Assembly: GCF_918797505.1 (NCBI RefSeq)
Contig: NC_092796.1
Coordinates: forward strand, 28,034,098 to 28,098,097
Reading direction: 5' to 3'
Source of the DNA: Bemisia tabaci
Taxonomy: Eukaryota; Arthropoda; Insecta; Hemiptera; Aleyrodidae
Length of the DNA stretch: 64,000 bases
Shown: positions 41,624 to 52,023 of the stretch, one piece after another
How positions within the stretch are numbered: the first letter of the stretch is position 1
How the letters are laid out: the number at the start of each line of letters is the position of its first letter
Translations under genes and position numbers: made by a program
Notes under the pieces: generated by a model
Seen by the model: only the letters and a program-made list of their open reading frames with translations
Told to the model about the DNA's origin: nothing
Databases searched by the model: none

Positions 41624-41867
41624 CTGCCGTGCTAAGGAAGAACGCCGTATAAGCCTTCAGGCGTTGCCAAAATTTCCTTGAAAAACACGAATTTCTTGGT
41701 CAACTTGTAAATATTTTTCTTCCAGATAACTTTGCTCGCAACTGCACCGAAGAGTCCCTAAAATTTCAAGGGAAAATATTCGTAAGTTTCCTCGGAAATG
41801 AACATTTTATCGAAGGAAATTTGGCAACTCTCGAATGTTCATACGGCGTTCTTCCTTAGCACGGCAG
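41624..41867 (+). mobile_element. Family C element, with 4-bp target duplication AATC
   Basis: Left CTGCCGTGCTAAGGAAGAAC, right GTTCATACGGCGTTCTTCCT then TAGCACGGCAG. AATC flanks both sides (41620-41623 and 41868-41871). It has the standard 245-bp form without passenger. Confidence 0.9.
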
Positions 41868-42099
41868 AATCGTACCTCGGGACTATTTTCGTGCCTTTTT
41901 GGGTCAAAACAAATTTCCTTCAAATCCTTCACGAGTAACTTCCAAAGACGCGGCAACTTGCTCAATTTTTTCTCTTTTTCCAAAAAAAAGTCAGCTTAAA
42001 ATAATTGTTGGAAGAGCCTTCATCCAAATATACAAAGAACTTTCCTAAATTGTGACGTCCGGCCTGTGCCTTTCCGCAAACATCTGACCTACAGAGTGA

Positions 42100-42345
42100 C
42101 AAGCATTCCTGCATTTCAAAATTCCCTGACTTTTCAGGTAGGTATTCTGCACTTAAAGTTCCGTGACTATTCAATATTTTTTTCCTTTAATCTCACACGA
42201 AAATTCTCTCCACGAAATATTTCAAGCGCGAGGTCTCGTGAAATCGAAAAAATGCAAGGATTCGCGGCAATATTCACTGACCTCAGAGTAGGGAAAAAGT
42301 GATTAACTTTCCCAGATTTTCCCTGATTTTTTAAGAATTGTTCAC
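42100..42345. mobile_element. Family X element, diverged copy
   Basis: TTCCCTGACTTTTCAGG near the left and TTTTCCCTGATTTTTTAAG near the right resemble the 39540 element. A 96-codon minus frame and 78-codon plus frame overlap and are not supported. Confidence 0.4.
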
Positions 42346-43142
42346 TCTGTAACTTCGTGAAACTGGACCTTCCCAAGGCACGTCCTGGGTAACTTATGTT
42401 GTTTTTTATTTTTTTTGATTTTTTTTTTTTACTTATAAGGAAAAACAAAAAAAACACACGTTGCAGCTAATACAGCCATAGCTTGACTTGGACAGAAGCG
42501 TGCGCTACTTTAAGAAATTCCGTTTCCAGCTCGGCAACTCTTAAGCTGCGCGCGAAGCTGATCACTTGAGCTTTTTTCTGGGCGCCCGTTTCAATATGCT
42601 GCAGCGAGCTTCGGTGCAGCTGAATCGAATGCCCTCTGGATGTTGCACATAGCTTCTCACGAGCCAAGTGAATACTAAACTTACAGCTATTGGGGAAGAT
42701 AAGATCGGGAAAATTCAATTCGCGAATAAATCCGTATTTGACGAAGGGCTGAAGGCGCACGGTTTAGTAAACCCTAATCTAGAATCAACAGAAACTTTAC
42801 ACTCAAAATCTATGGCAGGAAAATTAATAGATGTCAACATAGATATCTAGGTTACCGAGGCAAAATGAGCCGAAATGTATTATATGCTGGGATTACCCTG
42901 GTTTTCAAAAAGTATGAAGGTAAAGGACCTGCAGCGCAAACACTATGCTGAGGATAAGCTGCAGGTTTCAATACATAGAGAAGGTTTTGAGAATATTCTT
43001 GGATTTTGCCGAGGATATTTTGGGGGTATACTATGAGAATAAGTTCTCTCCTCAAAATATTATTCTCTTGATGACCACTTATGTTCAGAAATTCCTCAAA
43101 ATCCTCTACATAGATTGAAATTTCACGATAATACTCCCCGAG
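42346..43142. other. Unassigned interval
   Basis: About 800 bp. A T-rich patch (42400-42430) precedes unremarkable sequence. The 97-codon minus frame at 42467-42760 overlaps a 60-codon plus frame and has no recognised domain. Confidence 0.4.
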
Positions 43143-43375
43143 TCGGCCTCCCGTGGTGCGGTCGTTATTGCGCTGGCCTGATGATCAAGAGGTCCAGGGT
43201 TGATTCCTAGTTAGGAGACTCGAATTTGAAGGTTTTAAGTGTAGGGTTACTTGGGGCCGCGGCCGGTTGTTGAGAACGGACTGAAAGGAATTGGGGTCCA
43301 TTTGCAGGGTTGGCCTCTATAGGAGTTATTCGACACCATAATATATTTAAAAAAAAAAAAAAAATTAAAGAAAAG
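43143..43375 (+). mobile_element. Second tRNA-like SINE
   Basis: CCCGTGGTGCGGTCGTTATTG gives an A-box-like TGGTGCGGTCG, and CCAGGGTTGATTCCTAG resembles a B box with a deletion (expected GGTTCGANTCC). A body of about 150 bp ends in an A run at 43350-43364. It is more degenerate than the SINE at 22503 and unrelated to it in the body. Confidence 0.65.
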
Positions 43376-43745
43376 AGGAAGAAGGAGAAAAAGTAAAAGA
43401 AGAAGAAGAAGAAGGAGAAAAAGTAAAAGAAAAAGAAGAAGAAGAAGAAAACAAGAAAAAGAAGAGAAGGGGGCAGAGAAGAAAGATAAAGGAAAAGGAG
43501 AGATGAAAAATAAGGAGAAGAGAGAAGAAGAAAGGATGAAAAGAAAAATAAAAAGAGAAAGAATGGGTGGAGGAGAGAAGAGAAGGAAAAGAAGATAATG
43601 GGAGAAGAAAAGGAGGATGATGGGAGAAGAAAAAGAGGATGCTGAGAAAAGGAAAAGAAAATGAAAAGAAAAAAAAAGAAAAGAAAAAGAGGATGAAAAG
43701 AGAACGAAGGAGTAGAGAAAAAGGAGAGAGGAAGAAGACAAATAA
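43366..43745 (+). repeat. Polypurine (GA/A-rich) tract, about 380 bp
   Basis: Almost pure A and G for 380 bases with very few pyrimidines, made of AAGAAG, GGAGAA and GAAAAGAA motifs. It probably expanded from the SINE A tail. The 186- and 199-codon minus-strand frames across it (nearly all Phe, Leu, Ser) are artefacts. Confidence 0.95.
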
Positions 43746-44099
43746 TGTATGTCCTTCGGATACACACTAAGAAGTGAGGAAAACAAGAGGGGGAAAATAT
43801 AGAAAAAGTGGTGGGGAAGAAGAGAAAGAAATGGGTACTTGGACAATTTTCCGGATCGTTTTGGAAAATTACTCTCGGGATATTCTCAACATATTAGCTA
43901 TCTACTTGCACAAGCGGACGAATGAGGGTCCACGCAAAAATCCGAAAGAGCCGACAGATCCTGAAACGAGGAGAATGCGGTGCTGGATGAAGCTTCACGG
44001 GGGCGGGTCGAAAGCGAAAATCTGAGAGCTTACCGGGAGAACTGTTTTTGAGAATCCAAGGGATGAAAAGTTGATCCAAAGGATAAAAACTAGCAACTC

Positions 44100-44340
44100 G
44101 AGAGGATGCGACACTGTCGAGGAGGCGACGCGGCACTCGATTGACGCTTCCTCGCGTGACGCCGCGCCACCGCGCCGGTTCCTCGCAACCCTCCCTCGCC
44201 TCGCCCCGCCCCCCACCCCCCTCACCCCCGCGCCGCGAGTCAGCTGACCGGAAACCGTGCGCTATGTGCGCGGCTCAAGACGGAAACTTATCAGAGCACG
44301 CATGGTCCTCCGCCTTCTACAGCTTTCGGCCCTCGTTGCC
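44100..44340. promoter_or_regulatory. GC-rich island, possible promoter
   Basis: CpG-rich with GCCTCGCCCCGCCCCC (an Sp1-type GC box) and GCCGCGCCACCGCGCCGG. Frames of 60-80 codons are open on both strands without domains. It abuts family B copy 3. No TATA box or splice donor was fixed. Confidence 0.3.
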
Positions 44341-44353
44341 GATTCTCCCAGTG

Positions 44354-44593
44354 ACGCACAGTGGATCGATTCGATAGGAGAGGTCGGACAAAATTTGGAA
44401 ACTTTAAAAGCTTTCAACTCCGATTACACAAAAATTTGAGGTTCTAAAAGTGGTTTCATCGGTTTCCTCGTAAAAATTTCCTCTCGAAGCACCCCTTGAA
44501 ATTTAAAATTTGATGAAATAAACATCAAAATTTTCAGTTTCAGTAAAGAATTCCATGTCGACCTCTCTGATAAACTCGATCCACTGTATGGCG
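44354..44593. mobile_element. Family B element, copy 3
   Basis: Left CGCACAGTGGATCGATTCGA, right AACTCGATCCACTGTATGGC. The body blocks GAGGTCGGACAAAATTTGG and AAACTTTAAAAGCTTTCAAC are uninterrupted, giving the empty-site reference for family A in copy 1. Confidence 0.82.
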
Positions 44594-44641
44594 CTTCTGG
44601 CAAAGTGGCAGCACCCAAGTGACATTTTTCAACGAAAAAAT

Positions 44642-44714
44642 CGCGATATTTTGAAATTAGGTGTGATATTTTTACGATATTTTGAAATTAGGTGTGATAT
44701 TTTTCCGATATTTT
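44642..44714 (+). repeat. 35-bp tandem repeat, about two units
   Basis: CGATATTTTGAAATTAGGTG then TGATATTTTT is repeated at a 35-bp step, with a third partial CGATATTTTGG. Ends in ordinary sequence. Confidence 0.88.
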
Positions 44715-44799
44715 GGCGGTCAAATTGCTAGGATCATCGGCAGCTGAGCGATTATATCAATCTTGAAGCAATCTCTGTAAAATTACATGCACTAAAATC

Positions 44800-45293
44800 G
44801 AAACTTCATCTCAATTTACCACGATTTTTTTGTCATTCGATGTCATTCGCTCGCTGAATCCGTAAATCGATCGGAGGGTATGCCTTAGATCGACGTGAAT
44901 CAATCGACAGCCGTGAATTGATCGGCATATCCGTGAATCAGTCGAATTTCGTCGATCGAATCGGTTTAGATCGGGTCGCTGTCGATATCCTTCCGTTTTT
45001 ATTTTTCGATCAAATAGACACAGCTTTTTGGAAGAATTGTCAATCGCATCGGAGTTTGTCAAGACGCTGTCGATTATTCCACGTTTTTGTTTTCCGATCG
45101 ATTCATGTCGATCGAATTGGACACCGCCATCTTAATCAGTTGTCCATCGAATCGGTATCGAAGGAGTCGCTGCTGATTGGTTAACATTTTCTTTCTTCGA
45201 TCGAATCAACACCGCTTTTAGTTGTTGATCGAATCGCCATCGATCGGTTTCCGTCATTACTTCTAGATCGAATCCATACCGTCCGACACAACT
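44800..45293. repeat. ATCGATCG-rich degenerate repeat region
   Basis: GATCGAAT or close variants recur about ten times. The GATCGAATNNACACCGC-like block appears near 45007, 45111, 45199 and 45267, spaced 70-105 bp. This looks like an old tandem array. Family P copy 3 is inserted at its right edge. Overlapping frames on both strands are unlikely genes. Confidence 0.55.
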
Positions 45294-45584
45294 GCGGGCT
45301 GATTATTGAAATTGATAGACAAAGCAATAGACAAAATAGTGTATTTCCTTCGGAAAGACAAAAAGGATTTGAAGGGATCCTATTGGTAGAAGCGGGTGGA
45401 TACAATGGACAAAGGAGGTAGGTAATAGACTAACTAACGGCAACCCACGAGAGACCCGACAGTTAGTCTATCATTTTCCCCCTTAGTATATGAGAACCAC
45501 CCATTTCAACCAATAGGATTGCTTTATACCCCCTATGTCTTCTTTGTCTATAGCTCTGTCGATCAATTTCAATAATCGGCCCGC
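45294..45584. mobile_element. Family P element, copy 3
   Basis: GCGGGCTGATTATTGAAATT then GATAGACAAAGC at the left and GATCAATTTCAATAATCGGC then CCGC at the right. The mirror blocks GAAGCGGGTGGATACAATGG and AACCACCCATTTCAACCAAT are intact. Confidence 0.85.
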
Positions 45585-45683
45585 TGGATCCTTTTCAAAA
45601 ATCCGAGACCCCTGCGGATACTTATACGAGATATTCGCGTTATTATAGTTTCACGGCCGATTAGCTGTTCTAACACACCTACG

Positions 45684-45938
45684 CTGCCGTGCTAAGGAAA
45701 AACGCCGTATGAACCTTCAAGCGTTGCCAAATTTCCCCCAGCAAATCATTAATTTTAAGGAAAATTTTTGAATCTTTGTCTACCAATTTTACAAATAATT
45801 TTGTTCGTAACATTTGATCTAAAACGTCTGAACATCTTAAGAAAAAATATTCACAACTTTCCTAAAAAATGAACATTGTATTGAAGGAAATGTAGCAACG
45901 CCTGAAGATTCATACGACGTTTTTCCTTAGCACGGCAG
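45684..45938 (+). mobile_element. Family C element, with 4-bp target duplication TACG
   Basis: CTGCCGTGCTAAGGAAAAAC to ACGACGTTTTTCCTTAGCAC then GGCAG. TACG at 45680-45683 and 45939-45942. About 255 bp without passenger. Confidence 0.88.
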
Positions 45939-46216
45939 TACGGGTCGATGGTCGAATCGTTTATGGAATGATCCTTATCTATAAATCCCGATCTTAACAA
46001 TGCTTTTTATCGATCATGGTCGTTCGACATCGAGTCAGGAATCATCAACCGCAGCCGCATCATAGAGAAAACCATCAACTGCATGCAAACTCAATCGAAC
46101 GCTAATGTTCTACAGCTTGCTGAAAGAATTAATTGACGAGTTCACAGCTCTGCTAAATCCAAATGTGGAGCGATTTGAATGTAAAGGCAAATTTCATGGA
46201 AAAATCATACCAATAC

Positions 46217-46708
46217 TGCCGTGCTAAGGGAAAACGCTGTATGGTCCTTCAGGCGTTGCCACATTTCCTTCAATAAAAACCGAATTTCCTGAGAAAATTT
46301 TGAAAATTTTTCGTCGAATTTTCCAGAAAATATTGTTCACACTTTAATTTAAAATATCTGAAAATTTTAACATAAAATATGCGAAACTTTCCTCAAAAAT
46401 ACATGTTTTATTCGGAGAAATGTGGCAACTCTAAAATGTTCATACGGCGTTTTTCCTTAGCACGGCAGAACTTGGAACTACATAAGACGGGAAATGCGGA
46501 AACGCGACGATTGAGGCTCTGCCGCTTAGTAGCGTACGTGCAATGCGAGAAGTATTCATGCAGCCTAGCAGGCACTATAACAGCGCGCACCGTGGAGTGT
46601 CTGTACGCGCTATGCGTGAAGTATTCATGCAGTCTTGCAGGCGCTAACCTGCGTTGCAAATTTGGCGACTCTCGAATGTTCATGCGGCGTTTTTCCTTAG
46701 CACGGCAG
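46217..46708 (+). mobile_element. Family C composite carrying satellite D, copy 2, 4-bp duplication AATA
   Basis: The left end CTGCCGTGCTAAGGGAAAAC is at 46217. The first right end closes at 46468, a 190-bp D-containing segment follows, and a second family C right end closes at 46708. AATA flanks the whole unit (46213-46216 and 46709-46712), which shows that the 492-bp composite moved as one piece. The passenger is very similar to that at 33021-33213. Confidence 0.92.
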
Positions 46709-46712
46709 AATA

Positions 46713-47660
46713 GGTCCATCGTCGTTTATTGATTCCCATAAAACACAGAGCGGATAATGTACACGTTTTTCGAGAAGATAACTATTCGTGCTCTGCTGTA
46801 TGTTTATTGCCTATCTGAAGAAACTGAAGGCGAACTCCAAGGAAACAACATCTAATAATTGCTCACACATGACCTATTGGTACCAGCTCGGTATGTAGCA
46901 AGATAGAGCATTCTTTTCAAACAGGTTATCAAGCTTATATATGGTTTCATTGCCTATCCAATGCAATCTAAGGGGAAACACAAGAGGAGGGAATCCATCA
47001 ATCAGTTTGTTGGAACCGCTGTTACAAAACCTTGCCCCTCTTCTTTCCATCGCGTCATCGTACCGGGCGCATAAGGATAAGAAACAATATTATGAGTGGA
47101 CCTACCTCGTTCACACCTCTCTCTTGCAACATTTGGACAATTTTTGACGAAGTACGAAACTTTCTCACGACGAGATCTTCCTGTAACAAAAGAGCGTAAA
47201 TATATTAGTTCTTCAAAAGAACTTCAAGAAGAAATCTACTAAACAAATCACGAAGCGTCAATTTCTTCCATCAAATTCTGAGGCGATCGATCATCGTAAA
47301 TCTCTCTCGCACTGGTAACTATTTCAGCTCTCCAATAAGATTGTTGCCTATCCTGCATAATTGAAGGCGAAATCAAGGATGGATATATCTACCAGAAGGA
47401 AGGTACCTTTTTTTAGATGATGGAACTGCAGGTCTCGTCCTTCGTCTTATTTCCACGGAACCGTGCTTATTTCTTGCTTCTTTCAATCAACACACTGGTT
47501 AAATTAATTTTATTTCTAACTCTCAGCCATCTGTCATCATTTTGATCGGAAATTGACGGAAATGTGAGCGTGTATCCAGGCCTTAATACACAAACATTTT
47601 CTGGGATAGCACCCGCTCTAGGCGTACCATCAATCTGACAGAGAGATCCCGGTCTCCATA
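46713..47660. other. Unassigned interval with recurrent TTGCCTATC motifs
   Basis: About 950 bp. TTGCCTATC followed at 15-20 bp by GAAGGCGAA or a variant appears near 46810, 46950 and 47343, and again near 47970. This hints at a very old dispersed repeat. The 68-codon plus frame at 46941 is not supported. Confidence 0.4.
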
Positions 47661-47913
47661 CCGCCGTGCTGAGGAAAAACGCCGTATGAACCTTCAGGCG
47701 TTGCCAAATTTCCTTTCATGAAACTCGAATTTTCTGGTAAACTTAAGGGTATTTTCCTCCCAATTTTTCAGATAATTTTGTTCGCAATGCCACCTAAACA
47801 TTCTGAAAATTTCAAGGAAAAATATTCATATTTGTCCTCAAAGATGAACATTTTATCGAAGTAAATTTGGCAACTCTCGAATGTTCATACGGCGTTTTTC
47901 CTTAGCACGGCAG
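47661..47913 (+). mobile_element. Family C element
   Basis: CCGCCGTGCTGAGGAAAAAC to GTTCATACGGCGTTTTTCCT then TAGCACGGCAG. Flanks CATA and CATT differ at one base, so a 4-bp duplication is likely. Confidence 0.87.
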
Positions 47914-48604
47914 CATTCCTCCAATTCAAAGATAATGTGATACCACCATCATAACTCCCACGGGCCCGCATTTGCCTATCTAAACTCTAAATCGAGGGCA
48001 AAATATTGTCTCGGCCCTCTAAACGCGGATTGCGATCTCCATGAGTCCCATTATGCAAAACAATCAGAGTATCTCTCACCGTTCCTAATTGCTGATAAAA
48101 CTAGAGGCTTTGATTTTGCAACAAGGCATGCATTGTGCTAAGAACGGCATTTGCTAACACGTACCAAATTAGAGCAGTCAGAGTAGACATTGTGAATTTT
48201 TTAGAAACTTTAGATGAGGGAAATCTCGTTGAGACCGAATATAGATTCTGCTTTAAATAAACAACCCAACACGAAATATTGCAGCAATATTTTCGCAATA
48301 TTGCCGGTGTTTACGGCGACAATATTACGTATTAGGTTATAATATTAGGTAGGTATAAAAAAAATCGGATTCAGAAAAAAAATTAAAAACGAGAAAAGGC
48401 GACAAAGTCTCTCATTTCCTGAGAGTTTAAGTACAGTAATTTCTAATTTGTTCGTCTTCCGGTGATACAAGAGACAGCGCCTTTCATTAGTATAGTTGAG
48501 AGAGAAATCAAAGACGCAATTTGGCTTGAAGCGGCGCGGCGCAGAGAGCAGTGATGACGAGGACTTGAAATGAAAAGGAGAAGCCGTCGGCGCGCCGGTC
48601 AGCA
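47914..48604. other. Unassigned interval
   Basis: About 690 bp. A GCAATATTTTCGCAATATTGC patch at about 48282-48302 resembles the CAATATTG-rich segment at 49380. No gene. Confidence 0.45.
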
Positions 48605-48765
48605 TGAACCACATATTAGCGCCTACAAGACTCCATGAATACTTCACGCATTACGTCATACGTAGTGCGGTCAGCAGCGGTCGGTGCGAAACGCATAGCG
48701 CCTACAAGACTGTGCGGATACTTCACGCATTGCGCCAAACACAGTTCGGTTGGCACGGTGGCGGA
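48605..48765 (+). repeat. Satellite D, two dispersed units
   Basis: GCGCCTACAAGACTCC at 48619 and GCGCCTACAAGACTGTG at about 48697, each followed by TACTTCACGCATT, with GCGGTCGGTGCGAAACGC between. It is an isolated pair away from the main array. Confidence 0.8.
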
Positions 48766-48879
48766 AATTAAAATTATTAAACCACATTCATGTTTATTCT
48801 TTCATGATTTTTTCGTTCATTTCTTATAAATGCAAGACCTTGTCCACACACAGATAGATTTACGGAACTTAACTTTCGC

Positions 48880-49065
48880 GCAAAGTTCCGTGAACTTTTG
48901 CTAGTGTTGACAGGGCTTTCATAGAAAATGTGCCCAACACGAATAAACGCGTCTCATGCACCCCTCCTCCGGCACGTTCACTCGATAGTTTGTATCAATG
49001 TTCCAAAACGAATGAGAAGGGGGCGGCCGGCGGCCCGTGGACGGCAAGTAGATGAATTCGGGCCT
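48880..49065. mobile_element. Family R element, degraded copy
   Basis: AAAGTTCCGTGAACTTTTGC, ACAGGGCTTTCATAGAAAAT, ACGCGTCTCATGCACCCCTC and a terminal GATGAATTCGGGCCTG follow the order of family R at 3102-3379. The left CAGGGCCGG and poly-G are missing. Confidence 0.6.
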
Positions 49066-49374
49066 GATTTGTACAGGTTTTTTCAAGAATTCTTGAAGTA
49101 GCTTTTCAAAGGTCATTGCTACTAGGCAGAACATGAATATGTTCTGCCTAGTAACAACAGTTGCTGGAGAATAAGTCAAACTAACATTTGGTTAATATGA
49201 TATGTATATGTATGTCTCTTGTCTCTGATTAACCTGTGTAACACCAGTACCTACGTAGAGAATGAACCACTGAATAATAAATGTCGTGTGAGCTCAGTAA
49301 ACTTGTGTTGTTCACAACTAGAGTGCGCTGGTGAACCAGGGAAATAAAGACATCACTTGTCTTTACATTTCGGG

Positions 49375-49565
49375 GAAACATGTAACAATATTGTCAGAAC
49401 AATATTTTGACAATATTGCTGTCAACGTTGCAGGAATTATTGCCAAAATGTTTTTGAAATATTGTTGACAACATGTTTGGGTAAATCATTCACATATTGC
49501 CATATTGTGGCAATGTCGGGAGAATATTGCAGGAGTATTGTCAGAAATTAAACGACAACGTTGCC
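49375..49565. repeat. CAATATTG-rich degenerate repeat
   Basis: CAATATTG or close variants recur about eight times (AACAATATTGTCAGAACAAT, ACAATATTGCTGTCAACG). Because the motif is its own complement, the stretch can fold in many ways. No element ends. Confidence 0.6.
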
Positions 49566-50060
49566 ACAATAGTTTCCAGACATTATCGTGCTGGCCGGGT
49601 GTTGAGTGAAAAGTACGAAATTTGCGCCAATTCCAGGTGAGGTTTTTCCCAAAACTTCATTGAACAATATTATCCCACGCAAAACAAGTTCAAATTTGCG
49701 AATTTTTAGCTCCCATTTAAACACGACGTACCTCCGATCAATCCAAGATGGCTTCCAAAAATATGCAGGGGTGCACTATCGACCGCGTAGCTCCCCTGTC
49801 GCGATTTATAATCTGTGCAGCCCTGCATTGATAACAGCTGCACGGATAATAAATCGCGATAGAGAGTTGCGCGATCGATAGCGCACGTGCGAGTACCCTA
49901 AGTGGGACGGATCTTTTCGGACTTAATTTTGGCTCTCTCGGTGGTACGCGTTCGAATAGGTGCTTAAAATACGCAACTTGGGTTTGTTTCGCATAGGGGT
50001 CAATATTCTACGAAAAAAATCGGGAAAATTTCGGTGAAGTGTGTGCATTTGCTACTTTTC
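49566..50060. other. Unassigned interval
   Basis: About 500 bp. The 91-codon plus frame at 49606-49881 has no domain. CGCGATTTATAATCTGTGCAG pairs with GCACGGATAATAAATCGCG at 49800-49859, a small hairpin of unknown origin. Confidence 0.45.
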
Positions 50061-50305
50061 GAAAATAGTGCAAGAATTGAACATTACTGAACAAGCTCAT
50101 TCCAACCATAGTTTTTTCTCAGTTGAACGCATCTAAATCAAAAGGAACAATATCCATTCTGACATGAATCTTGAAGTCCATAGTAGCAAGAAAGGGCTCA
50201 TATGACAATGGATGTAGTTTATTTCGATTTAAATGCGTCCAACTGAGAAAAAAATATGAATGGAATGAGCTTGTTCAGTAATATTCAATTCTTGCATTAT
50301 TTTTG
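50061..50305. mobile_element. Hairpin MITE, about 80-bp arms
   Basis: GTGCAAGAATTGAACATTAC, TGAACAAGCTCATTCCA and CTCAGTTGAACGCATCTAAA pair with TTTAAATGCGTCCAACTGAG, TGGAATGAGCTTGTTCA and AATATTCAATTCTTGCA. A related half-arm (TTTTGATTTAAATTCGCCCA) is at 50673. No target duplication resolved. Confidence 0.8.
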
Positions 50306-50424
50306 AGCCGTAGTAGATGTACACAGTTAACAGATATTTTCCCAATTTTTTTTTTTTTGACAATATTGGCCGCTTTTAATGAAAATTAACTTTCTCCATT
50401 CTGACATGGGCTAAGAGATCCGTA

Positions 50425-50632
50425 CTGCCGTGCTCAGGAAAAAAACGCCTTATTAGCCATCAAACGTTGCCAAATTTCGTTGGACAAATCAAGGATTTTG
50501 GGGCGAATTAATACACATTTTTCTCTCAATTTTTTTAAAGAATTTTGTTCGTAATTTGATCAAAAGTGTCTGAAAACTTCAAGGAAAAATACTCATGACT
50601 TTCCTCAAAAATGAATATTTTCGGGGAGGCAG
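50425..50632 (+). mobile_element. Family C element, right end lost
   Basis: CTGCCGTGCTCAGGAAAAAA and the usual body to CTTTCCTCAAAAATGAATATT. It then breaks into GGGGAGGCAG without the right terminus. Confidence 0.72.
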
Positions 50633-50925
50633 CATGAGAGTAAGTGCAAAACAGGACTCATTTCAAAACGGTTACAGCCCCTTTTGATTTAAATTCGCCC
50701 AGTTAAAAGACAACGAACCTTCTCTCGGTCCGATATACTCCCATCTAACCATGTCACCTGACGCAAGGAACACATAGAGAGAGAAAAGGAGGTGTTTGCA
50801 TCTCAGGCATCTTGGATTTTTTCGATGACATAGGTTGGTGCGGACGAATTTTATCATTGATTTTCTTGAAAATGGTGTAGTTTATGGAAACAAGTCATTC
50901 TACATAGTGTTTGAAATATTATATC

Positions 50926-51218
50926 CAGTGTTCGAAACTCACAGGCGCCTAAGAAATCGGTTATGGCGCATAAAAAATGAAGGCTCTGCGCCAACGTGGC
51001 CCCTAATAATTGCCCCCCTCAGAAAGAAAATCCCAATTTTTCTGTTCGGAGATTTTTTTTTAAATTTCGACTCACGGCACCTGATTCCGACTTTCTACTA
51101 AGTGCCCCGTGATAAATAGGCAAAAAGTCAATTTGGCAAAAATCTTCAATGGCCCCTAAAAATCGAGCTGGATGAGCCACATGGCTCCTGACACTCGACG
51201 AAGAGTTTTGAACACTAA
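50926..51218 (+). mobile_element. Family J element, copy 3
   Basis: CAGTGTTCGAAACTCACAGG, GAAGGCTCTGCGCCAACGTG and GCCACATGGCTCCTGACACT follow copy 1. The right end is AGTTTTGAACACT. It contains no family I insertion. Confidence 0.78.
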
Positions 51219-51429
51219 ATTTTTGTCATGAGTTGATTTAAGCAAAGAAATCGGACGTTATAGTACGTTTTTCATACTTCGAATTCCGGATTTTCCTGGT
51301 CAGGTTGCATCGACCTGCGTCAGGGAGTGAACAATCCTCAAGATGCAGACACCTCCTTTTTTTTCTCTATGTAGGCAATAAACTGAAAAAAAGCGTGGAA
51401 AGTTTTGAAACCTGTTCAGCGACAGGGCT

Positions 51430-51850
51430 CATACTTTAACACTCCTCGCGAGGAAAAGGTCGCGAAGGGCGGAGGGAAGAGGAACAAATGCGGCGTGGGA
51501 CTTGGGTCCCGCGGCAGAGGAAGGTATCGATAAAAAGACGGAATAGATACGGAGAGTCAGACGAGACATTCGAGGCCGTTGCGCCGCCCAATAAAGCGGA
51601 ATGACTGCAGCAGCAGAAAGATGAGCGAAATTTACAAGCCCCGAGCTCCGAGCTCTGTTATAGTCGAAAAAAGGTCGCCGTCCCGGAGCCCGGAGCCCGC
51701 TCCCGGGAAAATATGCCAAGTCCCCGGGAACCGCGGAAAAAGGAGCTTTTCCCGGACGACTTCGCTGCTCCGGCCTCTGCATTCGAATGAGGAGCCCGTC
51801 ACATCGTATTTTCGGTTGGGGGGGGGGGGGGGAGACAATAAGCAAGGCTG
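51430..51850. promoter_or_regulatory. GC-rich island, possible promoter or first exon
   Basis: Rich in CCCGG/CCGGG (GCCCGGAGCCCGCTCCCGGG) and CGCGGCAG. A 178-codon minus frame (51429-51965) and a 90-codon plus frame overlap; neither has a recognised domain, and the minus frame runs through a poly-G run (about 51820-51832). Direction and function unknown. Confidence 0.28.
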
Positions 51851-51881
51851 ACAAGTTTCTTTTCAATTTCGGACAAGAAAT

Positions 51882-52022
51882 ATGGACTACATTCTGCAAT
51901 TTGGAACTATAAATTATAGCCCGGTTTAAAAACAACGTATGCGCCGTTAGTTTCCCCATGCACATAAGTGTTTTTTCAGAAAAGCCAGAATTTACAGTTC
52001 CACATTGCTAAATGCAGTCCAA
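51882..52022. mobile_element. Hairpin element (TGGACTRCATT ends)
   Basis: ATGGACTACATTCTGCAATT then TGGAACTATAAATT pairs with AATTTACAGTTCCACATTGC then TAAATGCAGTCCA. A left-end fragment of the same family (GTGGACTACATTTTCCAATT) lies at 32179-32209 beside family U. Confidence 0.72.
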
Positions 52023-52023
52023 T

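Noticed and set aside
43207..43846. 186- and 199-codon minus-strand frames
   Set aside because: They translate a polypurine tract into Phe/Leu/Ser runs; low complexity, not a protein.
51429..51965. 178-codon minus-strand frame
   Set aside because: Crosses a poly-G run and a hairpin element end; no domain, so read as chance in a GC-rich island.
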